From: JBPYCR01 sp051846915
GTDB taxonomy: Bacteria > Bacillota > Bacilli > Bacillales > Amphibacillaceae
NCBI RefSeq assembly: GCF_051846915.1
Contig: NZ_JBPYCR010000035.1
Span: forward strand, 1-35,955
DNA length: 35,955 nucleotides
Direction of reading: 5' to 3'
Shown: piece by piece, positions 24,961-32,753 of the stretch
Numbering within the stretch: position 1 is the stretch's first letter
Layout: each line of letters begins with the position of its first letter
Translations under genes and position numbers: made by a program
The notes under the pieces: model-generated
The model's input: the letters and a program-made list of their open reading frames with translations, nothing else
The model's database searches: none
Told to the model about the DNA's origin: nothing

Positions 24961-25935
24961 TTGAAAAAAGCGTTTAAGGTTACATACTCCAAAACAGTTT
25001 GTTTTGTTGCATTAATTGCTTTATTGTTAGTTGTTTCGGCATGTGGTGATTCTTCATCAAACTCGGAAAATGGGAATGAAAATGCGGGGACAAATAATGA
25101 AGAAGTGAATGATGAGGCAAATAGTGATGAAGTAGACTACAGTGAAGCAGTTAATTATTCCATTACAGGCATTGAGCCTGGTGCAGGTATTATGCTTGCA
25201 ACGGAAGATGCAATGGAGGATTACGATAATCTGAACGGCTGGGAGCTTGAGGCCTCCTCTAGTGGAGCGATGGCAACTGCTTTAGATTCAGCTATTAACA
25301 ATGAAGAGCCCATTGTTGTTACCGGGTGGTCACCTCATTGGAAATTTGCTAAATATGATTTACATTACTTAGAAGATACAAAGAATTCTTATGGCGATCC
25401 TCAAAACATTGAAACAATCGTTCGTAAAGGTCTTAAAGAAGATATGCCTAATGCTTACAAAGTACTTGATCAATTTTTCTGGACATCAGAAGACTTAGAT
25501 AACGTTATGCTGGAAATTTCTGACGGGGGAGACCCTGCTGAAGTTGCAGCTGACTGGGTAGCAGAGAATGAAGATAAAGTTGCGGAATGGATAGACGGTG
25601 CTGAAGAAGTTGACGGAAAAGAAATTGAGTTAAGTTATGTAGAGTGGGATACGGAAATTGGTTCTACTAATGTGATGAAAAAGGTATTGGAAGACCTAGG
25701 ATTTGACGTAACAATCACGCCTTTGGATATGGCTGTTATGTGGCAATCCGTAGCTGATGGTGAAACAGATGGAATGATCGCAGCGTGGCTTCCAGTTTCT
25801 CAAGGGGAATTGTTTGAAGAACATCAAGACAATATAGAAAACCTGGGTGCTAATCTTGAAGGCGTGAAGATCGGTCTAGTAGTTCCTGATTACATGGATA
25901 TTGACTCCATCGATGACTTAAAGCCAAAAGAATAA
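24961..25935 (+). CDS. opuAC: OpuAC2, OpuAC paralogue with His-to-Gln change in the binding site
   Basis: A 324-residue lipoprotein (lipobox VSAC, Cys28; acidic Asn/Glu-rich linker 29-62), clearly homologous to OpuAC1 over its whole length. It keeps the three Trp residues (123, 229, 276) and Gly70-Ile71, but the position equal to OpuAC His230 of B. subtilis is Gln281 (AAWLPVSQGE in place of LPxTH). It retains the VMW of OpuAC1 near residue 259. Altered affinity or preference for another compatible solute is plausible. TTG start with AAGGGG upstream. No promoter of its own is obvious, and a terminator lies between it and OpuAC1. Confidence 0.92.
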   Translation: MKKAFKVTYSKTVCFVALIALLLVVSACGDSSSNSENGNENAGTNNEEVNDEANSDEVDYSEAVNYSITGIEPGAGIMLATEDAMEDYDNLNGWELEASSSGAMATALDSAINNEEPIVVTGWSPHWKFAKYDLHYLEDTKNSYGDPQNIETIVRKGLKEDMPNAYKVLDQFFWTSEDLDNVMLEISDGGDPAEVAADWVAENEDKVAEWIDGAEEVDGKEIELSYVEWDTEIGSTNVMKKVLEDLGFDVTITPLDMAVMWQSVADGETDGMIAAWLPVSQGELFEEHQDNIENLGANLEGVKIGLVVPDYMDIDSIDDLKPKE

Positions 25936-26133
25936 TAGCTATAGATTGTAGTAGCTGAATGTTTAACTTAACGTGTATATAGAAAAGCTAAGAGTTGCTT
26001 TTTGATAAACGAAAGTTCAGTTTAACAAAAAGATATCTTTACTGACTGTTGGCCGAATAATTGCTAACGGATAAACAAATACACATCTCCTTTAAAAAGT
26101 ATATTGATTTTAAAAAGTAGGAGGGCTAAAATT

Positions 26134-27108
26134 ATGTTAAAAAGATCTAGTTTTTTAAAATTATTCACCTTAACGTTTGTGGCAGTAATGCTAATCTTTG
26201 CTGCAGGGTGCGGTAGTAACGAAGAGGAAAACAGCGGTACAGATACTGAAAATGAAACAGACACCTCAGAAGAAGCGAGTGATGAATCAAATGGAGCCTC
26301 TGATATCGGAGAAGCGATTGATCACACGATTATCGGAATTGAGCCAGGAGCGGGCATATCCGTTACGACAGAAAAAGCGCTTGAAGAATATGATAACCTA
26401 AGTGGATGGAATGTGGAGCTTTCTTCCACAGCCGCTATGGCTACAGAATTGGACAAAGCAATGAAAGATGAAGAACCAATCATTATTACTGGTTGGAACC
26501 CACATTGGACATTTGCAAAATATCCTGACATGAAGTATTTGGAAGATCCAAAAGAAATATACGGCGGTACAGAGCAAATTGTCAGTCTAGCACGCAAAGG
26601 ATTTGAAGAAGAGAAACCAAATGCCTTCAAAATGGTTGACCAATTCAATTGGGAAGTAGAGGATATGGAATCAATCATGTATGAAGCAAAAGAAACCGGC
26701 GATGATATTGATGAAGTTGCCAAGCGTTGGGTAGAAGATAATCGTGACAAAGTAGAAGAATGGATGGAAGGTGTAGAAGATTCTGATGGAGTTGAGGTAG
26801 AACTTGTGTCAACACCATGGGATTCCGAGCGTGCTTCATCTGGAGTATTGAAAGCAGCGATGGAAGAAAAAGGATTTAAAGTGACAGTAACACCGGTTGA
26901 TGTTGCAGTTGTATTTGAATCTGTCGCAAATGCAGATGCTGACGCTACATTGGCAGCATGGTTGCCAATCACCCATAAAGACTTTTATGAACAACATAAA
27001 GAAAATATTGTTGACATGGGTGAAAATCTGGACGGTGCTAAAATTGGGCTAGTCGTTCCGGAATATATGGACATTGAATCCATTGAGGATCTAGAGCCAG
27101 CCAACTAA
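26134..27108 (+). CDS. opuAC: OpuAC3, third OpuAC paralogue
   Basis: A 324-residue lipoprotein with lipobox AAGC (Cys26) and a Glu/Thr-rich acidic linker to about residue 62. Homologous to OpuAC1 and OpuAC2 but the most divergent copy. The Trp cage is present (Trp121, Trp229 in TPWDSE, Trp276), as are Gly68-Ile69 and His281 (LPITH). The VMW segment of the other copies is VVF here (about 259-261), and the residue before the second Trp is Pro rather than Glu. The ATG at 26134 follows TAGGAGG by nine bases; the frame from 26104 begins inside the leader. It is separated by 198 bases from OpuAC2, so it may have its own promoter, which I could not identify. Confidence 0.92.
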   Translation: MLKRSSFLKLFTLTFVAVMLIFAAGCGSNEEENSGTDTENETDTSEEASDESNGASDIGEAIDHTIIGIEPGAGISVTTEKALEEYDNLSGWNVELSSTAAMATELDKAMKDEEPIIITGWNPHWTFAKYPDMKYLEDPKEIYGGTEQIVSLARKGFEEEKPNAFKMVDQFNWEVEDMESIMYEAKETGDDIDEVAKRWVEDNRDKVEEWMEGVEDSDGVEVELVSTPWDSERASSGVLKAAMEEKGFKVTVTPVDVAVVFESVANADADATLAAWLPITHKDFYEQHKENIVDMGENLDGAKIGLVVPEYMDIESIEDLEPAN

Positions 27109-27126
27109 AAAAATATGGCAATGTAT

Positions 27127-27170
27127 AAAACCAGCTGAACTATCAATTGATAGCTCAGCTGGTTTTACAT
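27127..27170. terminator. Bidirectional terminator between opuAC3 and yhaH
   Basis: AAAACCAGCTGA pairs with TCAGCTGGTTTT, with a nested CTATCA...TGATAG stem. A/T runs lie at both sides, and it serves the two convergent genes. Confidence 0.88.
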
Positions 27171-27183
27171 TTTCAAAAAAAAT

Positions 27184-27558
27184 TCATTGATCATTTTGTT
27201 CTTTTGTGTTAATTTTTTGCTCTAAATCTTTAATGCTGGATTCTATTTGTTCTAAGTATTCACGGATATTTTCCTGATTTGGTTCGATTGCTACTTTCCA
27301 TTCTTCGATTGAAGATTTCATCTCTTGTGTAAGTTCATTAATTAAAGCCGCACCTTCTTTGGAAGTTTTGGCTATTTGGTCTTTTAATCGTAGCACATCC
27401 TGAAATAAGTTATCAAGCATATCTTTCCATTCTTGACTTTGTTCTTTCACGCGACCGCGCAGGTCTTTCCCTGAGGAAGGAGTACTTAATAATGTCGCTG
27501 CAGCACTTACCGTTCCACCAATAATAAATCCTAGTAATAATGATTGACTTCTAGACAT
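27184..27558 (-). CDS. yhaH: YhaH, YtxH-domain general-stress-type protein
   Basis: A 124-residue protein with a single N-terminal hydrophobic, Gly/Ala-rich segment (SLLLGFIIGGTVSAAATLLSTPSSGKDLR, about 6-34), diagnostic of the YtxH family. The rest is a long amphipathic coiled-coil-like helix rich in Lys, Glu and Gln. YhaH and YtxH are stress-related in B. subtilis but of unknown mechanism. Same location next to trpP as in B. subtilis. It is transcribed toward the opuAC3 terminator. Confidence 0.9.
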   Translation of the reverse strand: MSRSQSLLLGFIIGGTVSAAATLLSTPSSGKDLRGRVKEQSQEWKDMLDNLFQDVLRLKDQIAKTSKEGAALINELTQEMKSSIEEWKVAIEPNQENIREYLEQIESSIKDLEQKINTKEQNDQ

Positions 27559-27629
27559 TGTTTTTTATCTCCTTTACAAGCTACTTAATATATTTTACCC
27601 ACTAAAAGCAGTGGTTGAACCCTTCTTTT

Positions 27630-27668
27630 TGTAAAAATCCCTTGACACTTTTTGCCAAGGGATTTTAG
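27630..27668 (-). terminator. Terminator of trpP
   Basis: AAAATCCCTTG / CAAGGGATTTT stem with an 11-base loop; read on the minus strand it is followed by TTTTTAC. It separates trpP from yhaH. Confidence 0.8.
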
Positions 27669-27684
27669 TTTACATGATTCACTA

Positions 27685-28206
27685 TTAAGAAATTGAAAAT
27701 GATTGCGAGCGTTTCATTACACCTTGTGCTATTGGATAAATGATAGCCATCAGAATGATATTTGCAACAGCAGCAGGTAAAACAACGACTACAAACATAG
27801 AAGCAAACGCGCCGTCAAGCAACCCTACGATAAAAAGTGCGACAGATAAAAATATTGCTCCGCTGATGAGTGTTCCAATTGCGGCTAAAATTGGAGAACT
27901 GATGTTTTTGTTCATTTTGTTACCTACCAATAACACTAGTGCAAAAAAGATAAGTCCCGTAATCGGTTTATCAATGATGTTGGAAATTTGTCCACCCGGT
28001 ACACCCGTCGTAAGTGCAGCGACGATCCCTGAAGCAATAGAAACAAGGATAACGTATTGAAATTTAGGAAATAATATAATTCCTAAAAACATCATACATA
28101 GTACCATATCCGGCTTCATTCCAAACAGTAAAGGTGGAGTAATAATGTGCAAAATTGCACCCATCCCTACTAGCAATGATAAAATAATTAACACTCGAAT
28201 ATTCAT
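27685..28206 (-). CDS. trpP: Tryptophan transporter TrpP
   Basis: A 173-residue membrane protein with about five to six hydrophobic segments, almost the same length as B. subtilis TrpP (YhaG), the substrate-specific component of tryptophan uptake. Recognisable family sequence is ITPPLLFGMKPDMVLCMMFLGIIL at about 23-46 and TTGVPGGQISNIIDKPITG. In B. subtilis its translation is blocked by tryptophan-bound TRAP protein. The leader here has a well-formed TRAP site covering the SD (listed separately), so the same control is expected. It is flanked by yhaH and hit as in B. subtilis, but serC, which lies in that region there, is absent. Confidence 0.93.
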   Translation of the reverse strand: MNIRVLIILSLLVGMGAILHIITPPLLFGMKPDMVLCMMFLGIILFPKFQYVILVSIASGIVAALTTGVPGGQISNIIDKPITGLIFFALVLLVGNKMNKNISSPILAAIGTLISGAIFLSVALFIVGLLDGAFASMFVVVVLPAAVANIILMAIIYPIAQGVMKRSQSFSIS

Positions 28207-28210
28207 TTGT

Positions 28211-28256
28211 CTAACCTCTCCTCATCTAATCTTTACTTTATCTCAACTGTACGCTC
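28211..28256 (-). promoter_or_regulatory. TRAP-binding site over the trpP ribosome-binding site
   Basis: Read on the minus strand the leader has nine NAG triplets in a row: GAG-N4-CAG-N2-GAG-N3-AAG-N2-AAG-N2-TAG-N2-GAG-N2-GAG-N2-TAG, ending four bases before the ATG. The last three include the SD. Spacers of two to three bases are ideal for the 11-subunit TRAP ring. B. subtilis trpP has a nine-triplet TRAP site in the same position. Binding of Trp-loaded TRAP would block translation. Confidence 0.85.
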
Positions 28257-28284
28257 ATCGTCAGTTGCAGATATTTATAGGATA

Positions 28285-28290
28285 ATTATA
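28285..28290 (-). promoter_or_regulatory. Probable -10 of trpP
   Basis: TATAAT on the minus strand. Its -35 region (CTTTTA at 17 bases) is poor. Transcription would start about 20 bases upstream of the TRAP site. Confidence 0.45.
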
Positions 28291-28315
28291 ACATAAATTG
28301 GCCGATATAAAAGGA

Positions 28316-28747
28316 TTAATTTTCAATTGATTCGTTAATTTCAGTGGCCATTTGTTGTAGAGCATCTGAAGAATAATCGTTTTCATGTGTGACCCAAACG
28401 GCTGAAAAGCCCTCATCCGCTTTATATTTGGGTAACAAATGCAAGTGAAGATGATATACAGACTGTCCTGCTGGCGCTTCATTATTATTTAGGACATTCA
28501 TACCAATCGGATTATATGCTTTTTTTAGAGCGTTGGCAATCAGTGGAACTTTGGCGAATAGCTCTTTAGCAACTTCCGGCGGTGTTTCATAAATATCTTT
28601 TGTATGTGTTTTCGGAATGATAAGCGTATGGCCTTTAGAAACTTGGCTTAGATCCAGAAAAGCATATACATGCTCATCTTCATACACTTTGGCGGAAGGG
28701 ATCTGTCCATCAATTATTTTACAAAAAATACAATCTTCATGTGTCAT
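28316..28747 (-). CDS. hit: HIT-family nucleotide hydrolase
   Basis: A 143-residue cytosolic protein of the histidine-triad family (Hint-like nucleoside phosphoramidate hydrolases). The triad His99-x-His101-x-His103 is in YHLHLHLLP. An N-terminal CIFCK (Cys6, Cys9) suggests a zinc site, as in many Hint proteins; EDEHVYAFLDLSQVSKGHTLIIPKTH (about 23-48) is the classic core. The third of three in-frame ATGs (28747) is chosen because AAGGAG lies nine bases upstream and the family starts near this residue. It is transcribed divergently from ecsA, as in B. subtilis. Confidence 0.94.
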   Translation of the reverse strand: MTHEDCIFCKIIDGQIPSAKVYEDEHVYAFLDLSQVSKGHTLIIPKTHTKDIYETPPEVAKELFAKVPLIANALKKAYNPIGMNVLNNNEAPAGQSVYHLHLHLLPKYKADEGFSAVWVTHENDYSSDALQQMATEINESIEN

Positions 28748-28817
28748 TTGTGTCATCTCCTTCATCTATTTGCATTAATTTGATAAGTGCAGCGTGATTA
28801 TTTTTATAAAGAATTAT

Positions 28818-28846
28818 ATTATACAGTTAGTTTATCATAGTTATAA
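28818..28846 (-). promoter_or_regulatory. Candidate promoter of hit
   Basis: TTATAA (28841-28846), a 17-base spacer and TATAAT (28818-28823) on the minus strand. The -35 overlaps a small palindrome GTTATAAGTGATAAC. Confidence 0.45.
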
Positions 28847-28983
28847 GTGATAACAAAAATAATTGGGAGGCACACTTTCTTATGCTGTCTCTTCGATGAG
28901 GCGCGGAGGGGTAACTTCAAGCGTGAGGCGGAGAGGCAATCCTGTTGAAGTGCATTCTAATGATTAATTAGCATAATAAGAAA

Positions 28984-29014
28984 CAGGCATAGCCGGGATA
29001 ACCCGGCTAGCCTG
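28984..29014. other. GC-rich hairpin in the hit-ecsA gap
   Basis: CAGGC, a bulged A, TAGCCGGG, loop ATAA, then CCCGGCTAGCCTG. The stem is 13 pairs with one bulge. On the minus strand a T-rich run (TTTCTTATTATG) follows, as at a terminator, yet no minus-strand gene ends here. Confidence 0.65.
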
Positions 29015-29106
29015 CTTTAAGAGGAATGAGGATTGATATTGATACTAATTTTGGGGACTTTTCATTTTGCTAAACGGGTTTAATCATTTAACGAAACGAT
29101 AAACTG

Positions 29107-29149
29107 TTTTGCTTTCTGCTCAATGGCATTGAGCCTGGTGAAAGCAAAA
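29107..29149. other. Nested inverted repeat upstream of ecsA
   Basis: Outer arms TTTTGCTTTC / GAAAGCAAAA enclose a near-perfect palindrome GCTCAATG-G-CATTGAGC. TTTTAT lies just after on the plus strand, so it resembles a terminator without an upstream gene, or an operator. Confidence 0.55.
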
Positions 29150-29376
29150 GAGTTTTATATCATTAGCATGCCCATCACTAACACCTCATTTTTTGTTAGA
29201 AACAAAAATTTCTGCAGTGATCTATCCTCATTTCCTCACTAGTATTGTGAGCAGTAACTTTTGTTTTATACATAAATGATTAAAATAAATGTAGAAAATT
29301 AAAGAAGAGTTTATTTTGGCAACGTCATCCAATAATGATAAAATCAAATACAGGCAAGGAAGTAGGAGGAACCGAA

Positions 29377-30120
29377 GTGAAACCATTATTACATATTAAT
29401 CAATTGGTCGGCGGGTATTCAAATAAAAATGTTCTCCATGAAATTTCTTTCAATGTGTATCCTAGAGAAATAGTAGGTTTAATTGGTTTAAATGGTGCTG
29501 GTAAAAGTACGACGATTAAACATGTCATCGGTTTGCTGCAACCAAAAAGCGGGATGGTTTCGATTAATGACGAAACATTTAGAGCCAACCGTACAGCTTA
29601 TCGCAAACAGCTTGCTTATATTCCGGAAATGCCGATTCTTTATGATGAATTGACGTTGTACGAGCATTTACATTTAACGGCAATGGCTTATGGCATTTCC
29701 GAGGAAGATTTCAAACTGAGATTACCACCGCTTTTACAAGCCTTCCGAATGGAAAAACAATTGCATTGGTTTCCTGTTCATTTTTCGAAAGGTATGCGGC
29801 AAAAAGTAATGATCATGTGTGCATTTTTAATTGAACCACCTTTATATATTGTTGATGAACCATTTGTAGGGCTTGATCCATTGGGAATTCAGTCCTACTT
29901 GCAATTAATGGAAGAAATGAAAGCCAATGGTGCGGGAGTTCTAATGTCCACCCATATTTTGGCGACCGCGGAAAGATATTGTGATCGGTTTATTATCATC
30001 CATGAAGGGCGTATACGTGCAGACGGTACGTTGGATGAATTACGTCAGCATTTTCAAATGCCGCATTCGACATTGGATGATTTATACGTGGAGCTGACGA
30101 AGGATGCCAGCCATGTTTGA
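29377..30120 (+). CDS. ecsA: ABC transporter ATPase EcsA
   Basis: A 247-residue ATPase, the same length as B. subtilis EcsA, required there for protein secretion, competence and regulated intramembrane proteolysis by RasP. Walker A GLNGAGKS is at residues 37-44, the signature is FSKGM (136-140) and Walker B LYIVDEP has Asp160/Glu161. The MSTHILATAERYCDRFIIIHEG segment is EcsA-typical. GTG 29377 is taken as start (AGGAGGA upstream and exact family length); an ATG-led frame from 29335 would add 14 residues. It overlaps ecsB by eight bases. Confidence 0.94.
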   Translation: MKPLLHINQLVGGYSNKNVLHEISFNVYPREIVGLIGLNGAGKSTTIKHVIGLLQPKSGMVSINDETFRANRTAYRKQLAYIPEMPILYDELTLYEHLHLTAMAYGISEEDFKLRLPPLLQAFRMEKQLHWFPVHFSKGMRQKVMIMCAFLIEPPLYIVDEPFVGLDPLGIQSYLQLMEEMKANGAGVLMSTHILATAERYCDRFIIIHEGRIRADGTLDELRQHFQMPHSTLDDLYVELTKDASHV

Positions 30121-31327
30121 TGCCCATAATTTTTTTAAACAACGTCTATCTGCGCATGTGAAAGAAACAAGTCGTTATTTACGTTATATGTTTAATGGGC
30201 ATATCGCTGTCGCCATGATATTTCTGATTTCCGCCTTGGCCGTTTATTACCAGCAATGGTTAATGCAGCTTCCCGATAATTTCCCAACTGCTATTGTCAT
30301 TGGAATAATATTCGGGTTGATTGTCAGCTATAACCCGGTACGAACATTGTTGAAAGAACCAGATCTCGTTTTCATCATTGTTGCAGAACAAAGGATGGGA
30401 GCTTATTTCCGTAATGCACTCTTATACGGCTTTATTGTACAGTTGTATTTATTATTGTTGGTCGCAGCCGCTTTAGGTCCTTTGTATTTTCATACATTTT
30501 CGAGTCGGTCAGGTAGTGTATATTTATGGACTCTTTTATTATTGCTTCTATTTAAAATAGGCAATTTGTTTATGAATTGGAACATGCTGAAAGTTCGTGA
30601 TGCAAATAGCCGCCGAATCGATATAGTTGTTCGCGTTCTAGTGAATAGTGTGTTGTTTTATTTCATTTTAAAGGCTGATTTAGTCTTTGCCGGCATTACA
30701 TCAGTCATTTTTGTTTTGCTGTTTTTGTATACCGCTACAATTGCGAGAAAGCAAGCAGGTGTTGATTGGAATCTACTGGTGGAGAAAGATCAAATTCGAA
30801 TGCAATTTTTTTATCGTTTAGCAAGTATGTTTGCCGAAGTGCCTCATTTAAAAATCAGAATCAAGAAAAGGCGTTGGCTGGCCGGACTGCTTGGAAGAAA
30901 TGTCAAGTTTTCAAGGCAAAATACGTATGACTATTTGTACAGACTGACATTTATACGTAGTGGGGATTATTTGGGGATGTATCTCCGGCTAATCATTATT
31001 GGGGGGGTGCTCATCTATATTGTTCCAATGGATTGGCTCAAACTTGTTTTCGCGATATTGTTTATTTACTTAAGCAGTTTTCAGCTTACGACGTTGTACA
31101 CTCATCACCGTACCGTTATCTGGATCGATTTATATCCGGTAGAAGAAAAAGATCGGCTCCGCGCGTTTATCAAATGGGTCAGTCAATTAACAATCATACA
31201 AACAAGTTTATTTGCACTCCTGTTTTTATTTATGATGAACTATACAGGTGCTGTAATCCTGTTTATTGCTGGACTCATTTTCAATTATTTGTTTCATTAT
31301 ATATATATGAAACAAAAATTAGCGTAA
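30113..31327 (+). CDS. ecsB: ABC transporter membrane protein EcsB
   Basis: A 404-residue polytopic membrane protein with about ten hydrophobic segments, close in length to B. subtilis EcsB (408). A cytoplasmic basic loop (about 245-280, LKIRIKKRRWLAGLLGRN) is a family feature. It partners EcsA. The ATG at 30113 has GAAGGA ten bases upstream and overlaps the end of ecsA; an ATG nine bases earlier is too close to that SD. The third gene of the B. subtilis operon, ecsC, is missing: a terminator and the convergent yhaA follow directly. Confidence 0.92.
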   Translation: MFDAHNFFKQRLSAHVKETSRYLRYMFNGHIAVAMIFLISALAVYYQQWLMQLPDNFPTAIVIGIIFGLIVSYNPVRTLLKEPDLVFIIVAEQRMGAYFRNALLYGFIVQLYLLLLVAAALGPLYFHTFSSRSGSVYLWTLLLLLLFKIGNLFMNWNMLKVRDANSRRIDIVVRVLVNSVLFYFILKADLVFAGITSVIFVLLFLYTATIARKQAGVDWNLLVEKDQIRMQFFYRLASMFAEVPHLKIRIKKRRWLAGLLGRNVKFSRQNTYDYLYRLTFIRSGDYLGMYLRLIIIGGVLIYIVPMDWLKLVFAILFIYLSSFQLTTLYTHHRTVIWIDLYPVEEKDRLRAFIKWVSQLTIIQTSLFALLFLFMMNYTGAVILFIAGLIFNYLFHYIYMKQKLA

Positions 31328-31381
31328 AAGCCCCTTCATAAATGGCTTGCTGGCTGTTATGAAGGGGCTTACGTCTGTTTT
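31326..31381. terminator. Bidirectional terminator between ecsB and yhaA
   Basis: Perfect 14-base stem AAGCCCCTTCATAA / TTATGAAGGGGCTT, followed by TGTTTTTATT on the plus strand. Confidence 0.88.
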
Positions 31382-31384
31382 TAT

Positions 31385-32560
31385 TCATTTGTTCGATTCT
31401 TGATATGCTAGATAAACATTGATTAGTGTTTTTGCTGCAATCGGTAACGCGCGTTCGTCTATATCAAACTTCGGGTGATGATGGGGATAGCAATGATCTT
31501 CTTTCTTGGCGCCGGTAAAGAAGAATGCACCTGGTTTTTCCATCATATAGTAGGCGAAATCTTCACCGCCCATTTGTGGAGCAACTTCACCTGAAGTATG
31601 GATTTCCGGAATTGACTTTGCCGCCTCAATTGCGAGAGTTGTTTCTTTTTCGTGATTGACGAGTGGCGGATACCCTTTTACATAGTTAAAGTCACATTCG
31701 ATGTCATAACGTGCGCAAATTCCTTCAATCGTTTTTTCCATCTCATAGATGATCAAATCTTGGACTTCCTTCTCTAGGTAGCGGACCGTTCCGTTGATTT
31801 TTGCTGAATCAGCAATGATGTTGAACGTAGTACCTGCTTCAAAAACACCAACCGTTAGAACCCCTGTTTTAAGTGGATCCAGCCGCCTGCTAACAATTTC
31901 TTGCAGTTGGCCGACTAGTTGACTGCCAATAACGATGGCGTCTTTTGTTTCATGTGGGTATGCGCCGTGCCCGCCCTTTCCTTTTACCGTAATTTCAAAT
32001 CGATCAGCACCGGCCATAAATGTACTTTTGTTTGTCTGTAATTCGCCAAGAGGAGTTGTCGACCAAAGATGCGTGCCGAAAACGGCATCCACATGGTCGA
32101 GTGCACCTGATTCAATCATAGGTTTAGCTCCACCGGGAGCAAGTTCTTCCGCATGCTGATGAAGGAAGACAACAGTTCCAGGCAAGTTTTCTTTAAATTG
32201 TTTTAATGTTTTGGCAAGAATTAATAGTGTAGCTGTATGACCGTCATGTCCACATGCGTGCATGACACCGTCTACCTTTGATTTGTATGGAACGTCTTTT
32301 TCATCTTGAATGGGAAGTGCATCAAAATCTGCCCGCAGTGCAACCGTCTTCCCTGGTTTACCACCTTTCAACGTTGCGACGATCCCATTACCCCCAACAT
32401 TTTTTTCATATGGGATACCTAAATCTTCATAAAAATCGGCAATATATTCTGCTGTCTTATATTCTTTGAATGATAATTCCGGATGTTGATGTAAGTAGCG
32501 ACGAATCTCGATCATATCGGGATAAAACTGATCAATTGTTTGATGAATGTCTTTTATCAA
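31385..32560 (-). CDS. yhaA: M20-family amidohydrolase YhaA
   Basis: A 391-residue cytosolic zinc peptidase/amidohydrolase of the M20D subfamily (N-acyl-amino-acid deacylases). Metal-site motifs are LRADFDALP (75-83), MHACGHDGHT (100-109) with Cys103/His105, and HQHAEELAPGG (134-144); the dimerisation lid domain and the C-terminal QMGGEDFAYYM are also present. It removes the acyl group from N-acyl amino acids or peptides; exact substrate unknown. Start is TTG with AAGGAGG eight bases upstream. It is the yhaA homologue by position after ecsAB, and probably monocistronic. Confidence 0.92.
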   Translation of the reverse strand: MIKDIHQTIDQFYPDMIEIRRYLHQHPELSFKEYKTAEYIADFYEDLGIPYEKNVGGNGIVATLKGGKPGKTVALRADFDALPIQDEKDVPYKSKVDGVMHACGHDGHTATLLILAKTLKQFKENLPGTVVFLHQHAEELAPGGAKPMIESGALDHVDAVFGTHLWSTTPLGELQTNKSTFMAGADRFEITVKGKGGHGAYPHETKDAIVIGSQLVGQLQEIVSRRLDPLKTGVLTVGVFEAGTTFNIIADSAKINGTVRYLEKEVQDLIIYEMEKTIEGICARYDIECDFNYVKGYPPLVNHEKETTLAIEAAKSIPEIHTSGEVAPQMGGEDFAYYMMEKPGAFFFTGAKKEDHCYPHHHPKFDIDERALPIAAKTLINVYLAYQESNK

Positions 32561-32659
32561 CTATAGAACCTCCTTAACAATTTCCAATCTTAGTATAACA
32601 TTATTTTTGAATCGCGTGGCTTATAATTAAATAAAAACACGCGCTAAAAAACCATGTGA

Positions 32660-32695
32660 AATAAAAAAAGACGACATGAATTGTCGCCTTTTTAA
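32660..32695 (-). terminator. Terminator of the ferritin-like gene
   Basis: On the minus strand AAAAAGGCGACA pairs with TGTCGTCTTTTT (one G-U), ending in a T-run. A further small inverted repeat, GTGTCG/CGACAC (32712-32732), lies between it and the gene. On the plus strand the same stem has an A-C mismatch, supporting minus-strand use. Confidence 0.8.
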
Positions 32696-32753
32696 AAAGG
32701 GGATTATTATGGTGTCGGAATTAGTACGACACTATAGAATGTGAACCATTAAA

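Larger units (their letters stand above)
28860..29376. other. Structured hit-ecsA gap without a gene
   Basis: About 520 bases with no supported open frame. It contains a strong hairpin at 28984-29014, a nested inverted repeat at 29107-29149, and a partial imperfect repeat near 28890-28945 (GAGGCG twice). None corresponds to a feature I can name. The right end holds the ecsA leader with AGGAGGA at 29364-29370. A small RNA or a decayed element is possible. Confidence 0.45.

Noticed and set aside
26322..26972. 216-codon minus-strand frame within opuAC3
   Set aside because: Antisense shadow of a clear lipoprotein gene; Ser/Thr-rich low-complexity translation.
21789..27108. Recent horizontal transfer of the opuA block
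   Set aside because: No transposase, integrase, attachment repeats or obvious composition shift was seen at its borders; only the different gene order supports it.
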